Translations under genes and position numbers: made by a program | Assembly (NCBI GenBank): GCA_902465605.1 | Contig: CABQNT010000004.1 | Location: 166,025 to 230,024, forward strand | Source: Prevotella sp902465605 | Lineage (GTDB): Bacteria > Bacteroidota > Bacteroidia > Bacteroidales > Bacteroidaceae | Length of the DNA: 64,000 nt | Direction: 5' to 3' | The notes under the pieces: model-generated | Databases searched by the model: none | What the model was told of the DNA's origin: nothing | Seen by the model: the letters and a program-made list of their open reading frames with translations, nothing else | Shown here: one piece after another, positions 25,408-34,575 of the stretch | Position numbering within the stretch: the stretch's first letter is position 1 | Layout of the letters: each line of letters begins with the position of its first letter

Positions 25408-26613
25408 ATGAACAAATGTATTGGGAAAATGGTCTCGGCTCTGTTGCTGCTGACCGTTGTTTTAGGCTTCGTTTCTTGTAATAAAAACGATGAGCCGAGT
25501 ATTGCGAACTACGAGTTGACGCTGTCTTATCAACTTCCTGACGGATTGAAGGCAGACGATATCAGCGATGCTAAGCTGGTATTGACAAAGGGAACGAAAG
25601 AGGATACCCTGGTGTTGAGGGATATGAAGGACTTATCAACAACGCTTCCGCAGGGACAGTACAACTTGCTGCTCACGGCAAAGGTCAAGGATGAGGCCAA
25701 TGCTTACCTCACAGGGACGCTCTCAGTAGACCTCTATGCGAACAAAAAAGCCACGATTGAGTTGCAAAAGGTGCGCAAGTCGACGCTCATCTTCAAGGAA
25801 ATCTATACCACAGGAGGCAAAAAGGGCTATGTATTGGATAACTATTTTGAGATTGTGAACAACTCTGATGAGGTGCAATATCTCGACGGTGTTATCCTAA
25901 TGACTAATCCTGGAGGACAAAAGAAGGAGCAGAACGTTTGGCAAGCCAACGGCTACAAGGACCGCTATGCTTGTGGACAAGGCACTGTTATCGCCTTCCC
26001 CGTAGGTAAGGACGGTAAGTCGATTGCCCTCAAGCCTGGCGAAAGCACCGTGATTGCCAGTGATGCAGTGGACCATGGCAAGATGGCTCCGGAGGGAAAC
26101 CATTGTCCAGACCTGTCGAAAGCACAGTGGGAGGTATATATAGACAATGTAAAAGGTGAGGTGGATTATCCCGCCCCCAACATGGATATCATCTTCCAGA
26201 ACAATAAAAACATGAAGGCCTTTGGCTTAGGTTTCTTCAATGGTGGCTACATCTTGGCCAAACTGCCAGCTGGCATCACCCCAAAGCAGTTTGCTGCCGA
26301 CCAGAATAATTTAAAAACTACGCCAGGAACCAAGGCAAAGATGCAATTCTTGCTGATGCCAAGCAAGTATGTGCTGGATGCTGTGGATATGTCTAAATCC
26401 GATGCAGAGACATATTTCCCACAATTCTTGCCTGTTGACGATGCCAAAGCTGTCAAGGCCAGCAAGGCTTGGGAGGGCAAATGCCTGCGTCGCAAGGTGG
26501 AGAAAGTGGTGAACGGGCGTGCTTATTTCAAGGACACCAATAACTCATCGGTCGACTTCCTCAACAACCAGCCACTTCAACCGGGGCGTGTTTTCACGGA
26601 GGTTGATAAATAA
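25408..26613 (+). CDS. DUF4876-family lipoprotein
   Basis: 401 residues. The signal MNKCIGKM...GFVSCNKND has Cys in a lipobox, so it is lipid-anchored. Residues about 30-135 form an Ig/Cna-like beta domain (YELTLSYQLPDG ... TATIELQ-like repeat). The remainder begins FKEIYTTGGKKGYVLDNYFEIVNNSDE, the feature by which the family is known. Family members sit beside TonB receptors in Bacteroidales and could act as the surface ligand-binding partner, as SusD does for SusC, but this is inference. 25 bp after the receptor. Confidence 0.78.
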   Translation: MNKCIGKMVSALLLLTVVLGFVSCNKNDEPSIANYELTLSYQLPDGLKADDISDAKLVLTKGTKEDTLVLRDMKDLSTTLPQGQYNLLLTAKVKDEANAYLTGTLSVDLYANKKATIELQKVRKSTLIFKEIYTTGGKKGYVLDNYFEIVNNSDEVQYLDGVILMTNPGGQKKEQNVWQANGYKDRYACGQGTVIAFPVGKDGKSIALKPGESTVIASDAVDHGKMAPEGNHCPDLSKAQWEVYIDNVKGEVDYPAPNMDIIFQNNKNMKAFGLGFFNGGYILAKLPAGITPKQFAADQNNLKTTPGTKAKMQFLLMPSKYVLDAVDMSKSDAETYFPQFLPVDDAKAVKASKAWEGKCLRRKVEKVVNGRAYFKDTNNSSVDFLNNQPLQPGRVFTEVDK

Positions 26614-26693
26614 TCCAATTCATTCAGCTATCATTTCCGCTGCCAAGACCGTCGTCGTGAGGTCTTGGCGGTGGAACCTTTATTCAGTCATTT

Positions 26694-28280
26694 ATGATAC
26701 ATGTTCCATCCATTCGCATCTTGTGCTGCCTGTCGTGTGCGTTTTTCGCACAGGCTGTTGTTGCGCAAACCGTTTTTATCCATACCGATGCCCCATGGCA
26801 TGAGGACCATCTGAACGAGTTGACGAATGTCAGATATTCCGGCAATAACCCCATTCGCATCGCTTATAATCAGCGGTCTACGGCAGGAACAGCGAGGGTA
26901 GCCTATGACGAACATAAAGGATCGTTCAAGTCTGTGGATGCTGCCAAAAGGCAACGGCAGCTGGATGTGTATGTCGGGGGACTCAAAGATTTGAATCAGG
27001 TCAAACTTAGTGGACATCTGCAATATCAAAACAGGCAGGAGACAGACCGTCGATGGAACTCGTCATTCTATCTCATGCCGGACAATCCCTTTGTATTGGG
27101 CGATTCTGTTTGGAGCGAACCTTCCTCCGAAGTGTTCCGTATGAGCGCCGAGTTGGCATGGCAATGTTCCAAAAGATGGTTGTTGGGAGCCGGTGTCGGT
27201 TTGATGATGGGCAGCTCTTCCGACCAGGATGACCCTCGTCCCAAGACGCTCTCATCCTCCTTCCCCGTTTTGCTTGGTGCCGAATGTCAACTAAACGCAG
27301 CCTGGCACTTGGGCGTATCGGTGGGTATAGAAATGGTTCGTACAAACATAAGTTATACGGTTGTCAATCCGCTTAACAACCATCGTTTCTTTCTCATGAA
27401 AGGACTTGGCGAATATTTCAGGCGGTCTACAGCCAGCAATCCTGGCTATCAGCGCAAATATGACGGTCAAACAACACAAGTTGGTACCCAACTTACCTAT
27501 ACGCCCACGGCCTCTCGATGGAGCGGTTTCACAGAGATAGCGTTCTCACGGGGTTATGAAAACGCTGTAGACGGTGGTGAGGCTTACGTCTTCAAAGGTG
27601 GAGATTATCAGTTTTCAAGCCTGAAAGGACAAGCTCGGCTTATCTTTCATTCTGGACGCAGCACGACTCATCAGCTTCTGGCGCATGTACATTGGCATCA
27701 GGGAGATGGCTATTGGTACGACCAGAAGGCAGTAACAGACATCGAACATGGCAACCGAACCGATTACAAGATATTGGGAAAGGCGCGCGTACACCAAGAC
27801 CATCGGTTGTCAACCGACTTGGGGTATCGGTTGGACACGCCATTTTTTGTGGAAGGTAAGATAGGAACAACGCAGACATGGATTAAACATGCCAGTGATT
27901 TAGGCACACAAAAACAGGCATGGATGCTTGCTTTCATGCAGGCAACAGTGGGTACAAGCGTGCAATGGGGGCATTATACGCTCAACACTTCAGTCCATGG
28001 AGGGTACTATCTCCCATTGTCAGAACGCCAATTTGCATCAGCATCCGAAGAAACGGGTAACATCACTGACCGCTATGTCGCTCCTCAATTTGAGTATTTG
28101 AGTGCGAGACGTGTGCGCATGGGTGGCATGTTGGACGTGCAACGTTCCCTGAAACGGATGAATGTTGGAATGAACATCAAGGTGGATGCATGGCTTCATG
28201 CGGACGACGCCGCATTCGCTCGTGCGCTTAGGCATACGTCGCGGGTGGGTATCTGTGCCGGTCTTTACATGCAATTTTGA
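26694..28280 (+). CDS. DUF6850-like outer-membrane beta-barrel protein
   Basis: 528 residues with a signal peptide ending AQAVVAQT. The rest alternates hydrophobic and polar residues with many aromatic strand ends and closes with VGICAGLYMQF, a terminal Phe as in outer-membrane barrels. No plug domain or catalytic motif was seen. It matches my memory of DUF6850 barrel proteins found next to DUF4876 genes. The role is unknown; it could be a second channel or a scaffold in the same surface complex. 80 bp after the DUF4876 gene. Confidence 0.7.
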   Translation: MIHVPSIRILCCLSCAFFAQAVVAQTVFIHTDAPWHEDHLNELTNVRYSGNNPIRIAYNQRSTAGTARVAYDEHKGSFKSVDAAKRQRQLDVYVGGLKDLNQVKLSGHLQYQNRQETDRRWNSSFYLMPDNPFVLGDSVWSEPSSEVFRMSAELAWQCSKRWLLGAGVGLMMGSSSDQDDPRPKTLSSSFPVLLGAECQLNAAWHLGVSVGIEMVRTNISYTVVNPLNNHRFFLMKGLGEYFRRSTASNPGYQRKYDGQTTQVGTQLTYTPTASRWSGFTEIAFSRGYENAVDGGEAYVFKGGDYQFSSLKGQARLIFHSGRSTTHQLLAHVHWHQGDGYWYDQKAVTDIEHGNRTDYKILGKARVHQDHRLSTDLGYRLDTPFFVEGKIGTTQTWIKHASDLGTQKQAWMLAFMQATVGTSVQWGHYTLNTSVHGGYYLPLSERQFASASEETGNITDRYVAPQFEYLSARRVRMGGMLDVQRSLKRMNVGMNIKVDAWLHADDAAFARALRHTSRVGICAGLYMQF

Positions 28281-28373
28281 CATGTTGAAATCCAAGAAGA
28301 CTGAATGAGCATACATAAGACAAGCATCAAAAAACGCCTAATGAATACTTTTTTACATCTAAAAAACATTGAA

Positions 28374-30542
28374 ATGAAACGAATCATCATCATATCGCTC
28401 TGCCTGCTTGTGTTGGTAGGGCATGGTATGGCCAAGAGTGGATTTGCCATTGTGGTTGATACCAAAAGTTACCAATATGCCCAAGCTGAGTTGAAGGCTT
28501 ATGCCCAGGCTGTAGAACAAGTCAATGGCCTCAAGGTTTATACGGTTGTTGACCGTTGGGGGATACCCGATTCTATCCGTACCGCACTTCAAAAGCTCTA
28601 TTATCAGAAGCGTGACCCTATTGTAGGAGCCGTCTTCGTGGGTGACATTCCTGTGCCTATGATACGCGACGCACAGCATCTCACCTCTGCCTTTAAGATG
28701 AATCAAACCAACCCAAGACAGGAGTCGTCGGTTCCTTCAGACCGCTATTATGACGACTTCTCCTTGCAATTCAAGTCTGTGGGGCATGATGAGGGTACGC
28801 CTTATTATTACTATTCACTCACAGCAAGGGGCTCTCAACGCCTGCAACCCAACATTTACACGGGAAGAATACGACCTACCGACGTAGGTGGCACCAGTAG
28901 ATATGCCAAGCTAAAGGCCTATCTTCAGAAGCTGGTGGCACTCAAACGGACGAACAGAAAGCTGAACAACATGTTCTATTTTGATGGACATGGATATATC
29001 TCGGCTTCCAAAGATGCCCGAATAGACGAGAAAATGTCTTATTTCGAGCATTTTCCACAGCTCAAACGGCGCACCCATCAAGTTGGTTATATCTCTCACG
29101 ACGATGTCAATCCCGTGAAGGAGCGACTGATGAGCGAGCTCATGCGCAAGGATATGGATCTTGCCATGCTGCACCATCACGGTTCTTTTGATGCCCAATA
29201 CCTCAACAAACTGATCTTGCCCAATACGGTAGCCAGTGCCAAGACCTTCATCATGCGCAATCTTAGGGAGCATATTTATCACGCTAAGCAGCGCAATAGG
29301 AATGCCGACTCGCTGTCTACCGCCCTTTTGAAGAAGTTTGACCTGCCCGATTCGTGGGTTCTGCATGCGCAGAGTGATTCGTTGGCTCGCCTGGACTCCA
29401 TCTATGAGGCCGCTGCCGACCTGCATCTTGAAGACTTCCGCGCATACCAGTTCACTCCCAACACGCCCGTCGTGGTGATTGATGCCTGTTTCTGCGGGTC
29501 GTTTCATCTGAATGACTGCATCGCCAACGAGTATGTCTTCCAGCCCGGAAACACCGTGGTGTGTATCGCAAACAGTGTCAATGCGCTGCAAGACAAATGG
29601 GCAGACAAACTTATTGGACTGATCGCGGATGGCGGTTGCGTGGGTGATGTCGTGAAGTACGCCCATTACTTGGAGCTGCATGTCATTGGAGACCCCACCT
29701 TTAAGTTCGCTACTGAGGGCAAGGCCGTGGACGTAGACCGGTTGGTGAGCGAGAACAAAGAGGGCGCATGGCGCAAACTACTCAAGTCAGACCAGCCTGA
29801 ACGCCAATGCTTGGCTATGGAGGCTCTTTGTCAGCTCAAGGCGATGTCATCGGCCGAATTGTTGAATATCTACCGCAATTCGCCCTCTTATATCGTCAGA
29901 ATGCAAGCCTTTACGCTCATTTGTGATTACAAAGACGACAATTTCATCAAGTTGTTGCAGCTGGCTGCCAACGACAGTTACGAATTGTTGCAGCGTTGTG
30001 CTGTGGTGATGATGGGCAAGAGTGGTGACGAACGGCTCATCCCGCAGCTCATCAGCATTGCCATCGCCAATGCTACGTCAGCCCGAATCAATTTCGATGC
30101 GATCAACTCGTTGACCGTATTCCCCAAGAGTCAGCTCCTGAAAGAGTTCGCACTTCAGTTTGACCGACCCGAAGTGTGCTACATACATAAGGACTCTGTC
30201 CGTACGTTGATATACAATGCCATCGGTCATGCTTCAGAACGCTGGGTTGAGGACACGCGTAAGATTTTGGATCCTACCGTCCCCGTAAAGAAAAAGCTGC
30301 AGCGGATACGCTTCACGCGCAATTATATGATTCATGCCATGATTCCGGATTTGTTGCGCTATCTCGAGCAAGAGAAGAATGAGCAGGTTGAGATAGCTTT
30401 GCTGGAGGCCATGGGTTGGCGTACGCATTCTTACCAACGCCCACTTATCTCGGCTGCATGCCAGCGCATCATCAATGGCGACGGTTATACGCAAGCAGTA
30501 AAAGACGAGGCGCTGAAAACGTATAAACGGATTAATGAATAA
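28374..30542 (+). CDS. Clan CD (gingipain C25-like) cysteine-peptidase homologue with a HEAT-like C-terminal half
   Basis: About 722 residues. The start at 28374 (MKRIIIISLCLLVLVGHGMAKS) gives a signal peptide; an upstream ATG at 28305 does not. Residues about 20-445 resemble the catalytic domain of gingipains: GAVFVGDIPVPM, NIYTGRIRPTD, then DLAMLHHHG (His269-Gly270) and VVVIDACFCGSF (Asp370-Ala-Cys372). These are the two hydrophobic strand plus His-Gly and Ala-Cys motifs of clan CD. TVVCIANSV and IGDPTFKF follow, as in C25. Residues about 470-720 are helical repeats of HEAT type. The His-to-Cys distance (103 residues) exceeds that in gingipain R (about 33), so an insert is present. Its stop overlaps the next start by 8 bp. 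Confidence 0.8.
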   Translation: MKRIIIISLCLLVLVGHGMAKSGFAIVVDTKSYQYAQAELKAYAQAVEQVNGLKVYTVVDRWGIPDSIRTALQKLYYQKRDPIVGAVFVGDIPVPMIRDAQHLTSAFKMNQTNPRQESSVPSDRYYDDFSLQFKSVGHDEGTPYYYYSLTARGSQRLQPNIYTGRIRPTDVGGTSRYAKLKAYLQKLVALKRTNRKLNNMFYFDGHGYISASKDARIDEKMSYFEHFPQLKRRTHQVGYISHDDVNPVKERLMSELMRKDMDLAMLHHHGSFDAQYLNKLILPNTVASAKTFIMRNLREHIYHAKQRNRNADSLSTALLKKFDLPDSWVLHAQSDSLARLDSIYEAAADLHLEDFRAYQFTPNTPVVVIDACFCGSFHLNDCIANEYVFQPGNTVVCIANSVNALQDKWADKLIGLIADGGCVGDVVKYAHYLELHVIGDPTFKFATEGKAVDVDRLVSENKEGAWRKLLKSDQPERQCLAMEALCQLKAMSSAELLNIYRNSPSYIVRMQAFTLICDYKDDNFIKLLQLAANDSYELLQRCAVVMMGKSGDERLIPQLISIAIANATSARINFDAINSLTVFPKSQLLKEFALQFDRPEVCYIHKDSVRTLIYNAIGHASERWVEDTRKILDPTVPVKKKLQRIRFTRNYMIHAMIPDLLRYLEQEKNEQVEIALLEAMGWRTHSYQRPLISAACQRIINGDGYTQAVKDEALKTYKRINE

Positions 30543-32034
30543 AATAATCTTTTGTTGGAGCTTGTGCCTGGCGGTGGGAATAGGTCGGGTACAAGCTCAA
30601 TTTGTACAACGCAAGATCTACCCACAACCACGCCTCACGCAGGCTGTGGTGGACATTCGGCAGCTGCGTACCACCGTTAGCGAGGCTGCGGAAGATGCCG
30701 TTCAGTTGCCCACCTCGGTGGATAACAGCAAAACGAAGTATTTTCCACCCATCCTTTCACAGCGTGGTGGCTCGTGCGCGCAGGCTTCGGCCATCGGCTA
30801 CATGCTCACTTACGAACTCAACAGATTGTTGGATCGTGACGCGTCGGCCAGTGCTGAGAATCGCATGGACTATCTGTTTTCATGGAATATGCTGAATGGT
30901 GGTGAGGACCAGGGAGGATTTGCTGAGGAAGGATTGTACCTGGCCCAACGCTATGGCATGATGAGCGAGGCCGATTATGGCGGATCGGCCGTCTCGCAGT
31001 TCAGATGGTGTACCGGCTATGACAAATACTTGCGGGCCATGCAGAACCGGGTGGAACGAATTCTGGTCTTTGATGACAGCATCCCTTTGCTCAAACGCTA
31101 TCTTTATGATGCAGGAAACGGCAGCAGACCTGGTGGAATATTAACCTTTTCCACGCAGAGTGACGGGTGGAAGATAGATGAACAATACAAGGGACCGTCG
31201 GCAACAGGCTATCATTCTTTGCTGAAAAAACTGGCTACCCGCGGCGCTCATGCGCTGACCATTGTGGGCTATGACGACCTGGTGGAATACGAGGACGAGA
31301 AAGGGCGGCAGCACAAAGGCGCCTTCATCGTGGCCAACACATGGAGCTCGTGGGCGCATGACAATGGCCGCTTTTATCTGCCGTACGATTTCTTCCGTGA
31401 TCCCAGTGTCAGCAATCGTCTGCTCAGCGGTGAGTTGCAGGGTGTGGTGCCAAAGCGGTATCAACCTAAAGTGGTCTTCAAGGTGCGGTTGAGCTATGAT
31501 TCGCGCGACGACTTGAAGTTTTCCATGGCTGGCATTGAACGTGGGGAAGGTGACGCACTGCCCAACTATCACTATTGCTACGCCTTTCACAACCAAGGTG
31601 GCGACCTGCCCATGCAAGGCAAGTGGTTGGAAAACAGCATGGAGTTTGCCATGGACTTCACTGAGTTCATGTCCAGCCCGGAAGCGCAATACGCCTCTTT
31701 CAAACTGAATGTCGTCAAATCAGCCATCGGGCAAAAGGTGGGACAGGGGTGCCTGGAAAGTGTCTCTGTCATCGATTACCGTACGCATGAGCCAACGGAG
31801 TATGTCTTTCAGCCAAAAGCACCAGTCGAATTGGTTGGTGGTGACAATGTCTTCACCATCGAGCCCTTCAAAACCTTTGATGTGAGCGTTTCGCCTTATC
31901 GGTATGCCGATGAAGGTCAACCCTCTGTCAAAGTGTTCTTGCTCAAGACCGCAGATGGCAAGGCAGCTAAATTGAAAATAGAAAAGACGGATGCCAAAAA
32001 CCGAAAAATAACCCTCAAATATAAAACAGAATGA
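30535..32034 (+). CDS. Papain-like (C1) cysteine protease, exported
   Basis: 499 residues with signal peptide (MNKIIFCW...RVQAQ). The papain triad is complete: ILSQRGGSCAQASAIGY (Cys81, preceded by the oxyanion Gln), GAHALTIVGYDD (His239) and FIVANTWSSWAHDNGRFYLP (Asn268 followed by S-x-W). The papain domain spans about 60-310. The remaining 190 residues are beta-rich and may be a binding domain. No prodomain of the usual type is evident. It overlaps the gene before by 8 bp and the gene after by 4 bp, so the three are translationally coupled. I found no type IX secretion C-terminal signal. Confidence 0.88.
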   Translation: MNKIIFCWSLCLAVGIGRVQAQFVQRKIYPQPRLTQAVVDIRQLRTTVSEAAEDAVQLPTSVDNSKTKYFPPILSQRGGSCAQASAIGYMLTYELNRLLDRDASASAENRMDYLFSWNMLNGGEDQGGFAEEGLYLAQRYGMMSEADYGGSAVSQFRWCTGYDKYLRAMQNRVERILVFDDSIPLLKRYLYDAGNGSRPGGILTFSTQSDGWKIDEQYKGPSATGYHSLLKKLATRGAHALTIVGYDDLVEYEDEKGRQHKGAFIVANTWSSWAHDNGRFYLPYDFFRDPSVSNRLLSGELQGVVPKRYQPKVVFKVRLSYDSRDDLKFSMAGIERGEGDALPNYHYCYAFHNQGGDLPMQGKWLENSMEFAMDFTEFMSSPEAQYASFKLNVVKSAIGQKVGQGCLESVSVIDYRTHEPTEYVFQPKAPVELVGGDNVFTIEPFKTFDVSVSPYRYADEGQPSVKVFLLKTADGKAAKLKIEKTDAKNRKITLKYKTE

Positions 32035-32426
32035 AACGTGTATGCTTATGGATGTTGGCCGGCATGATGCTGCTTCTTGCAGGCTGTGCCACAGAAGATG
32101 CGGTCGATCGTGGTGTTCAGGATGTATCGTTGACGGTCGACGATGTGCCCAACCGGTGGACGTACGTCTCGCTGTCTGCCCATGAGGTGATGGGAAGCAG
32201 CTCCTTGGGCGATACCCATGAGGATGCCCTGTGGATGCTGCGCACCGACTGGGATATCGCCTTTTGTAACGGAATGATTCGGACCAACAGTGGTTCTTCT
32301 GGCAAAGGGAAGGGTGGTATCACGTGGACACCGGTGGATTATGATGACATCGAAAATCTAAGGGCGCCTTCCTACCAAACGGACACACGGCAGACGGTAA
32401 CGGTAAAAAGTGTGGAGATAGAATGA
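32031..32426 (+). CDS. Short HmuY-like lipoprotein
   Basis: 131 residues with a lipoprotein signal ending LLLAGCATE. It contains WTYVSLSAHE, RTDWDIAFCNGMIRTNSG and SGKGKGGI, which match the N-terminal half of HmuY-family haem-binding lipoproteins. Typical members are about 200 residues or more, so this one lacks the C-terminal part. The following DNA does not continue the family in any frame that I could see, so it is a natural short form or an old truncation. The ATGA overlap couples it to the protease upstream. Haem binding is not assured. Confidence 0.68.
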   Translation: MKRVCLWMLAGMMLLLAGCATEDAVDRGVQDVSLTVDDVPNRWTYVSLSAHEVMGSSSLGDTHEDALWMLRTDWDIAFCNGMIRTNSGSSGKGKGGITWTPVDYDDIENLRAPSYQTDTRQTVTVKSVEIE

Positions 32427-33100
32427 AAATCCTCTTTTTTCTTCCCCTATATTTGTTTGTTAATGTCAATTAAAGTGACAATAATTTAACACTTCTCAAT
32501 AACTCATTCTAGAAAAACAATACAGACGAAAAACTGTTTTTTCTGCCATTTCTCTCCAATATCTATCGTTTTGGAGATCAAACTCAATGAGTTGATGCCC
32601 TTAAAGCATTGACTTTTCCCTGAAAAGTAGCGATGAAATCGGTCGATTTTGCACGTTTTTTGGCAAAAAAGCACCTGATTTTCAGTCCTTATTTTGGCTG
32701 TTTCCTTATAAGTGTTTGTGAATCAAAGGTATGTAAAAAGCTTCAAAATTCGCGTATTTCTGAGCAGAAGGCCATCTTGTTCAAAATAATCGAAGCATAC
32801 GAAAGCAAATGTAAAATAAATTCTGAATTAATTATTGCTTTCTTGTTAGCCGTGGTTTCTGGAGATGCAGCTTTGCGTTTTTATGCCGTTCGCTTGTTCA
32901 TTTGTGTTTGAAACACTCCATGGAGGCAAGTTGTTGGCGGTATGTAAGTTGATAAATCGCACTCCTGCTTTGCAAGTATAGGAAGCCGCATGTGAGTAAT
33001 CTGCCTGCTTGCAAACAGTCGCAGCTTAAACCCTAAACAACCTTAAAAAACGTTCTATAAATCACTATTTTGCATAATTAAGCCTTAAAAAGATGTGCTA
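32427..33100. repeat. Gene-free gap with extragenic repeat modules
   Basis: No gene is supported; an open frame at 32633-32911 is low-complexity and repeat-derived. CAAACTCAATGAGTT (32579-32593) recurs at 61771-61785 and in part at 41879-41890. GCATTGACTTT (32606-32616) recurs at 61798-61808. TTTGTGAATCAAAGGTATGT... (32715-32737) recurs at 22109-22131. The end of the gap holds the region upstream of the DUF6242 gene. Confidence 0.55.
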
Positions 33101-33116
33101 TTTGCGGAATTCTATA

Positions 33117-33124
33117 TAAATTTG
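33117..33124 (+). promoter_or_regulatory. Probable -7 element of the DUF6242/porG/bam cluster
   Basis: TAAATTTG fits TAnnTTTG and lies 25 nt before the DUF6242 start. No TTTG at 19-20 nt was found, so this is a partial match. Confidence 0.4.
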
Positions 33125-33149
33125 CAGCTAAAATCATAATCAGAAGTAA

Positions 33150-34556
33150 ATGAATAGAAGATTTTTACCGCTTCTCATGCTGTGCTCAGTGATGCTGCTA
33201 TTCGCTTCTTGTCTTAGAGACAACGACGATGAGCAGATGACATATGACGATGCGGCCATTATAGGATTCTCGGTTAAAAACGTCAAACGTTTGGTACACA
33301 CCAAATCGAGCAAAGGTGCCGACAGCACATACATCACGACTTTTGCTGCAAGCGACTATATTTTCTACATAGACCAACTCAATAGGGTAATTTATAATCC
33401 CGACTCGTTGCCGGTAGGTGTTGACGCTTCGAAAGTGGTAGCGACCATTTCGGCTAAGAATGCGGGTGTAATTGGCATCAAAAACGCTGACAACGATACG
33501 ATTAAATATTTCAATTCGGCCGATTCACTCGATTTTACCAAGCCCCGTCAGGTTGTTGTTTACAACAATTCGGGTACTGGTATGAATACTTATACCGTCC
33601 ATGTGAACGTACACCAGCAGGATGGTGATACGTTCAACTGGAGCAGTCAGACAAAGAATGAGCCTAAGCTGGCCGAGCTAACAGCCATGCGTTTGCTCGC
33701 AAATGGAGATCACTTGTATGTCTTTGGCAACAAGGGATCGGAAGCAAAGGTCTATACGGCTGCGAGAAAGGCGGCAGACCAGTGGCAAGAAATCATGCCC
33801 AACATCCAATTGGCAAGTGACTTCTGTCGTCAGGTAGTATTGCAGGGCAACACGTTCTATGGCTATCATGACGGTCAAGTGGTGAAATCTGCTGATGCGA
33901 AAAACTGGTCTGTGGTGTCTACCATCGCACTGAAACAGCTGGTAGGTGCTAGCGATGCCAAGTTGTATGCGCTGGCTGAAGATCATAAAATATTAGTTTC
34001 GGGCGACGGAGGTGCTACCTGGACGACGGAAACCTTGAGTCCCTCGAATGCTCTGTTGCCAGAGGCTGATTTGAATTTTGTGGTTCAACCCTCGAAAACC
34101 AATGCGGGTGCCAATCAGCTGTTCATGGCTGGAACCACCGATAAACGTGTTTCTCAGTGGGGAAAGATTGAAGAGAACGATAAAAAGGCTGAAAATCAGC
34201 CTTGGACAAGTTATACGCAATCGGCTGGAAATCGGTTCTCATTACCCAACTTGACCAACCTTCAGGTGGTAAGATATGGCGATGAGCTCGTGGCCATGGG
34301 TGGTGCCGGAAAAGGCGAGAGCAGCGGTGTGAAAGCGTTTAGTGAGATATACGGCAGCGTGGATGGCGGTTTGACGTGGAAAAAACATGCCACGTTGGTC
34401 TTCCCTAATGGTTTTCATTCTAGTGAAACATCGTTTGCCATGACGGCCGATGCCGACCACTACCTGTGGATGGTCTGTGGAAAAACCGGACAAGTTTGGC
34501 GGGGACGGCTCAACAAGTTGGGCTGGCCAGTGGTGAAAAGGGTGATTACTGAATAG
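33150..34556 (+). CDS. DUF6242-type lipoprotein with a beta-propeller-like C-terminal part
   Basis: 468 residues. The signal MNRRFLPLL...LFASCLRDND has a lipobox Cys followed by Leu-Arg-Asp, a common Bacteroidales surface-lipoprotein context. Residues about 30-150 form an N-terminal beta domain. The C-terminal 300 residues have recurring blades with W and DGG turns (VSGDGGATWTTETL, GSVDGGLTWKKHATL), as in BNR/sialidase-type propellers, but without catalytic residues. Function unknown. It starts the cluster leading to porG and bamA, 19 bp ahead of porG. Confidence 0.75.
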   Translation: MNRRFLPLLMLCSVMLLFASCLRDNDDEQMTYDDAAIIGFSVKNVKRLVHTKSSKGADSTYITTFAASDYIFYIDQLNRVIYNPDSLPVGVDASKVVATISAKNAGVIGIKNADNDTIKYFNSADSLDFTKPRQVVVYNNSGTGMNTYTVHVNVHQQDGDTFNWSSQTKNEPKLAELTAMRLLANGDHLYVFGNKGSEAKVYTAARKAADQWQEIMPNIQLASDFCRQVVLQGNTFYGYHDGQVVKSADAKNWSVVSTIALKQLVGASDAKLYALAEDHKILVSGDGGATWTTETLSPSNALLPEADLNFVVQPSKTNAGANQLFMAGTTDKRVSQWGKIEENDKKAENQPWTSYTQSAGNRFSLPNLTNLQVVRYGDELVAMGGAGKGESSGVKAFSEIYGSVDGGLTWKKHATLVFPNGFHSSETSFAMTADADHYLWMVCGKTGQVWRGRLNKLGWPVVKRVITE

Positions 34557-34575
34557 CGATACAACATAACGAAAC

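Noticed and set aside
30535..32034. Type IX secretion C-terminal signal on the papain-like protease
   Set aside because: The last residues (KIEKTDAKNRKITLKYKTE) do not show the usual Ig-like signal with its conserved Gly and Lys pattern.
32633..32911. Open frame of 92 codons in the gap before the DUF6242 gene
   Set aside because: It overlaps dispersed repeat modules, has no recognisable domain and no promoter; taken as a repeat by-product.
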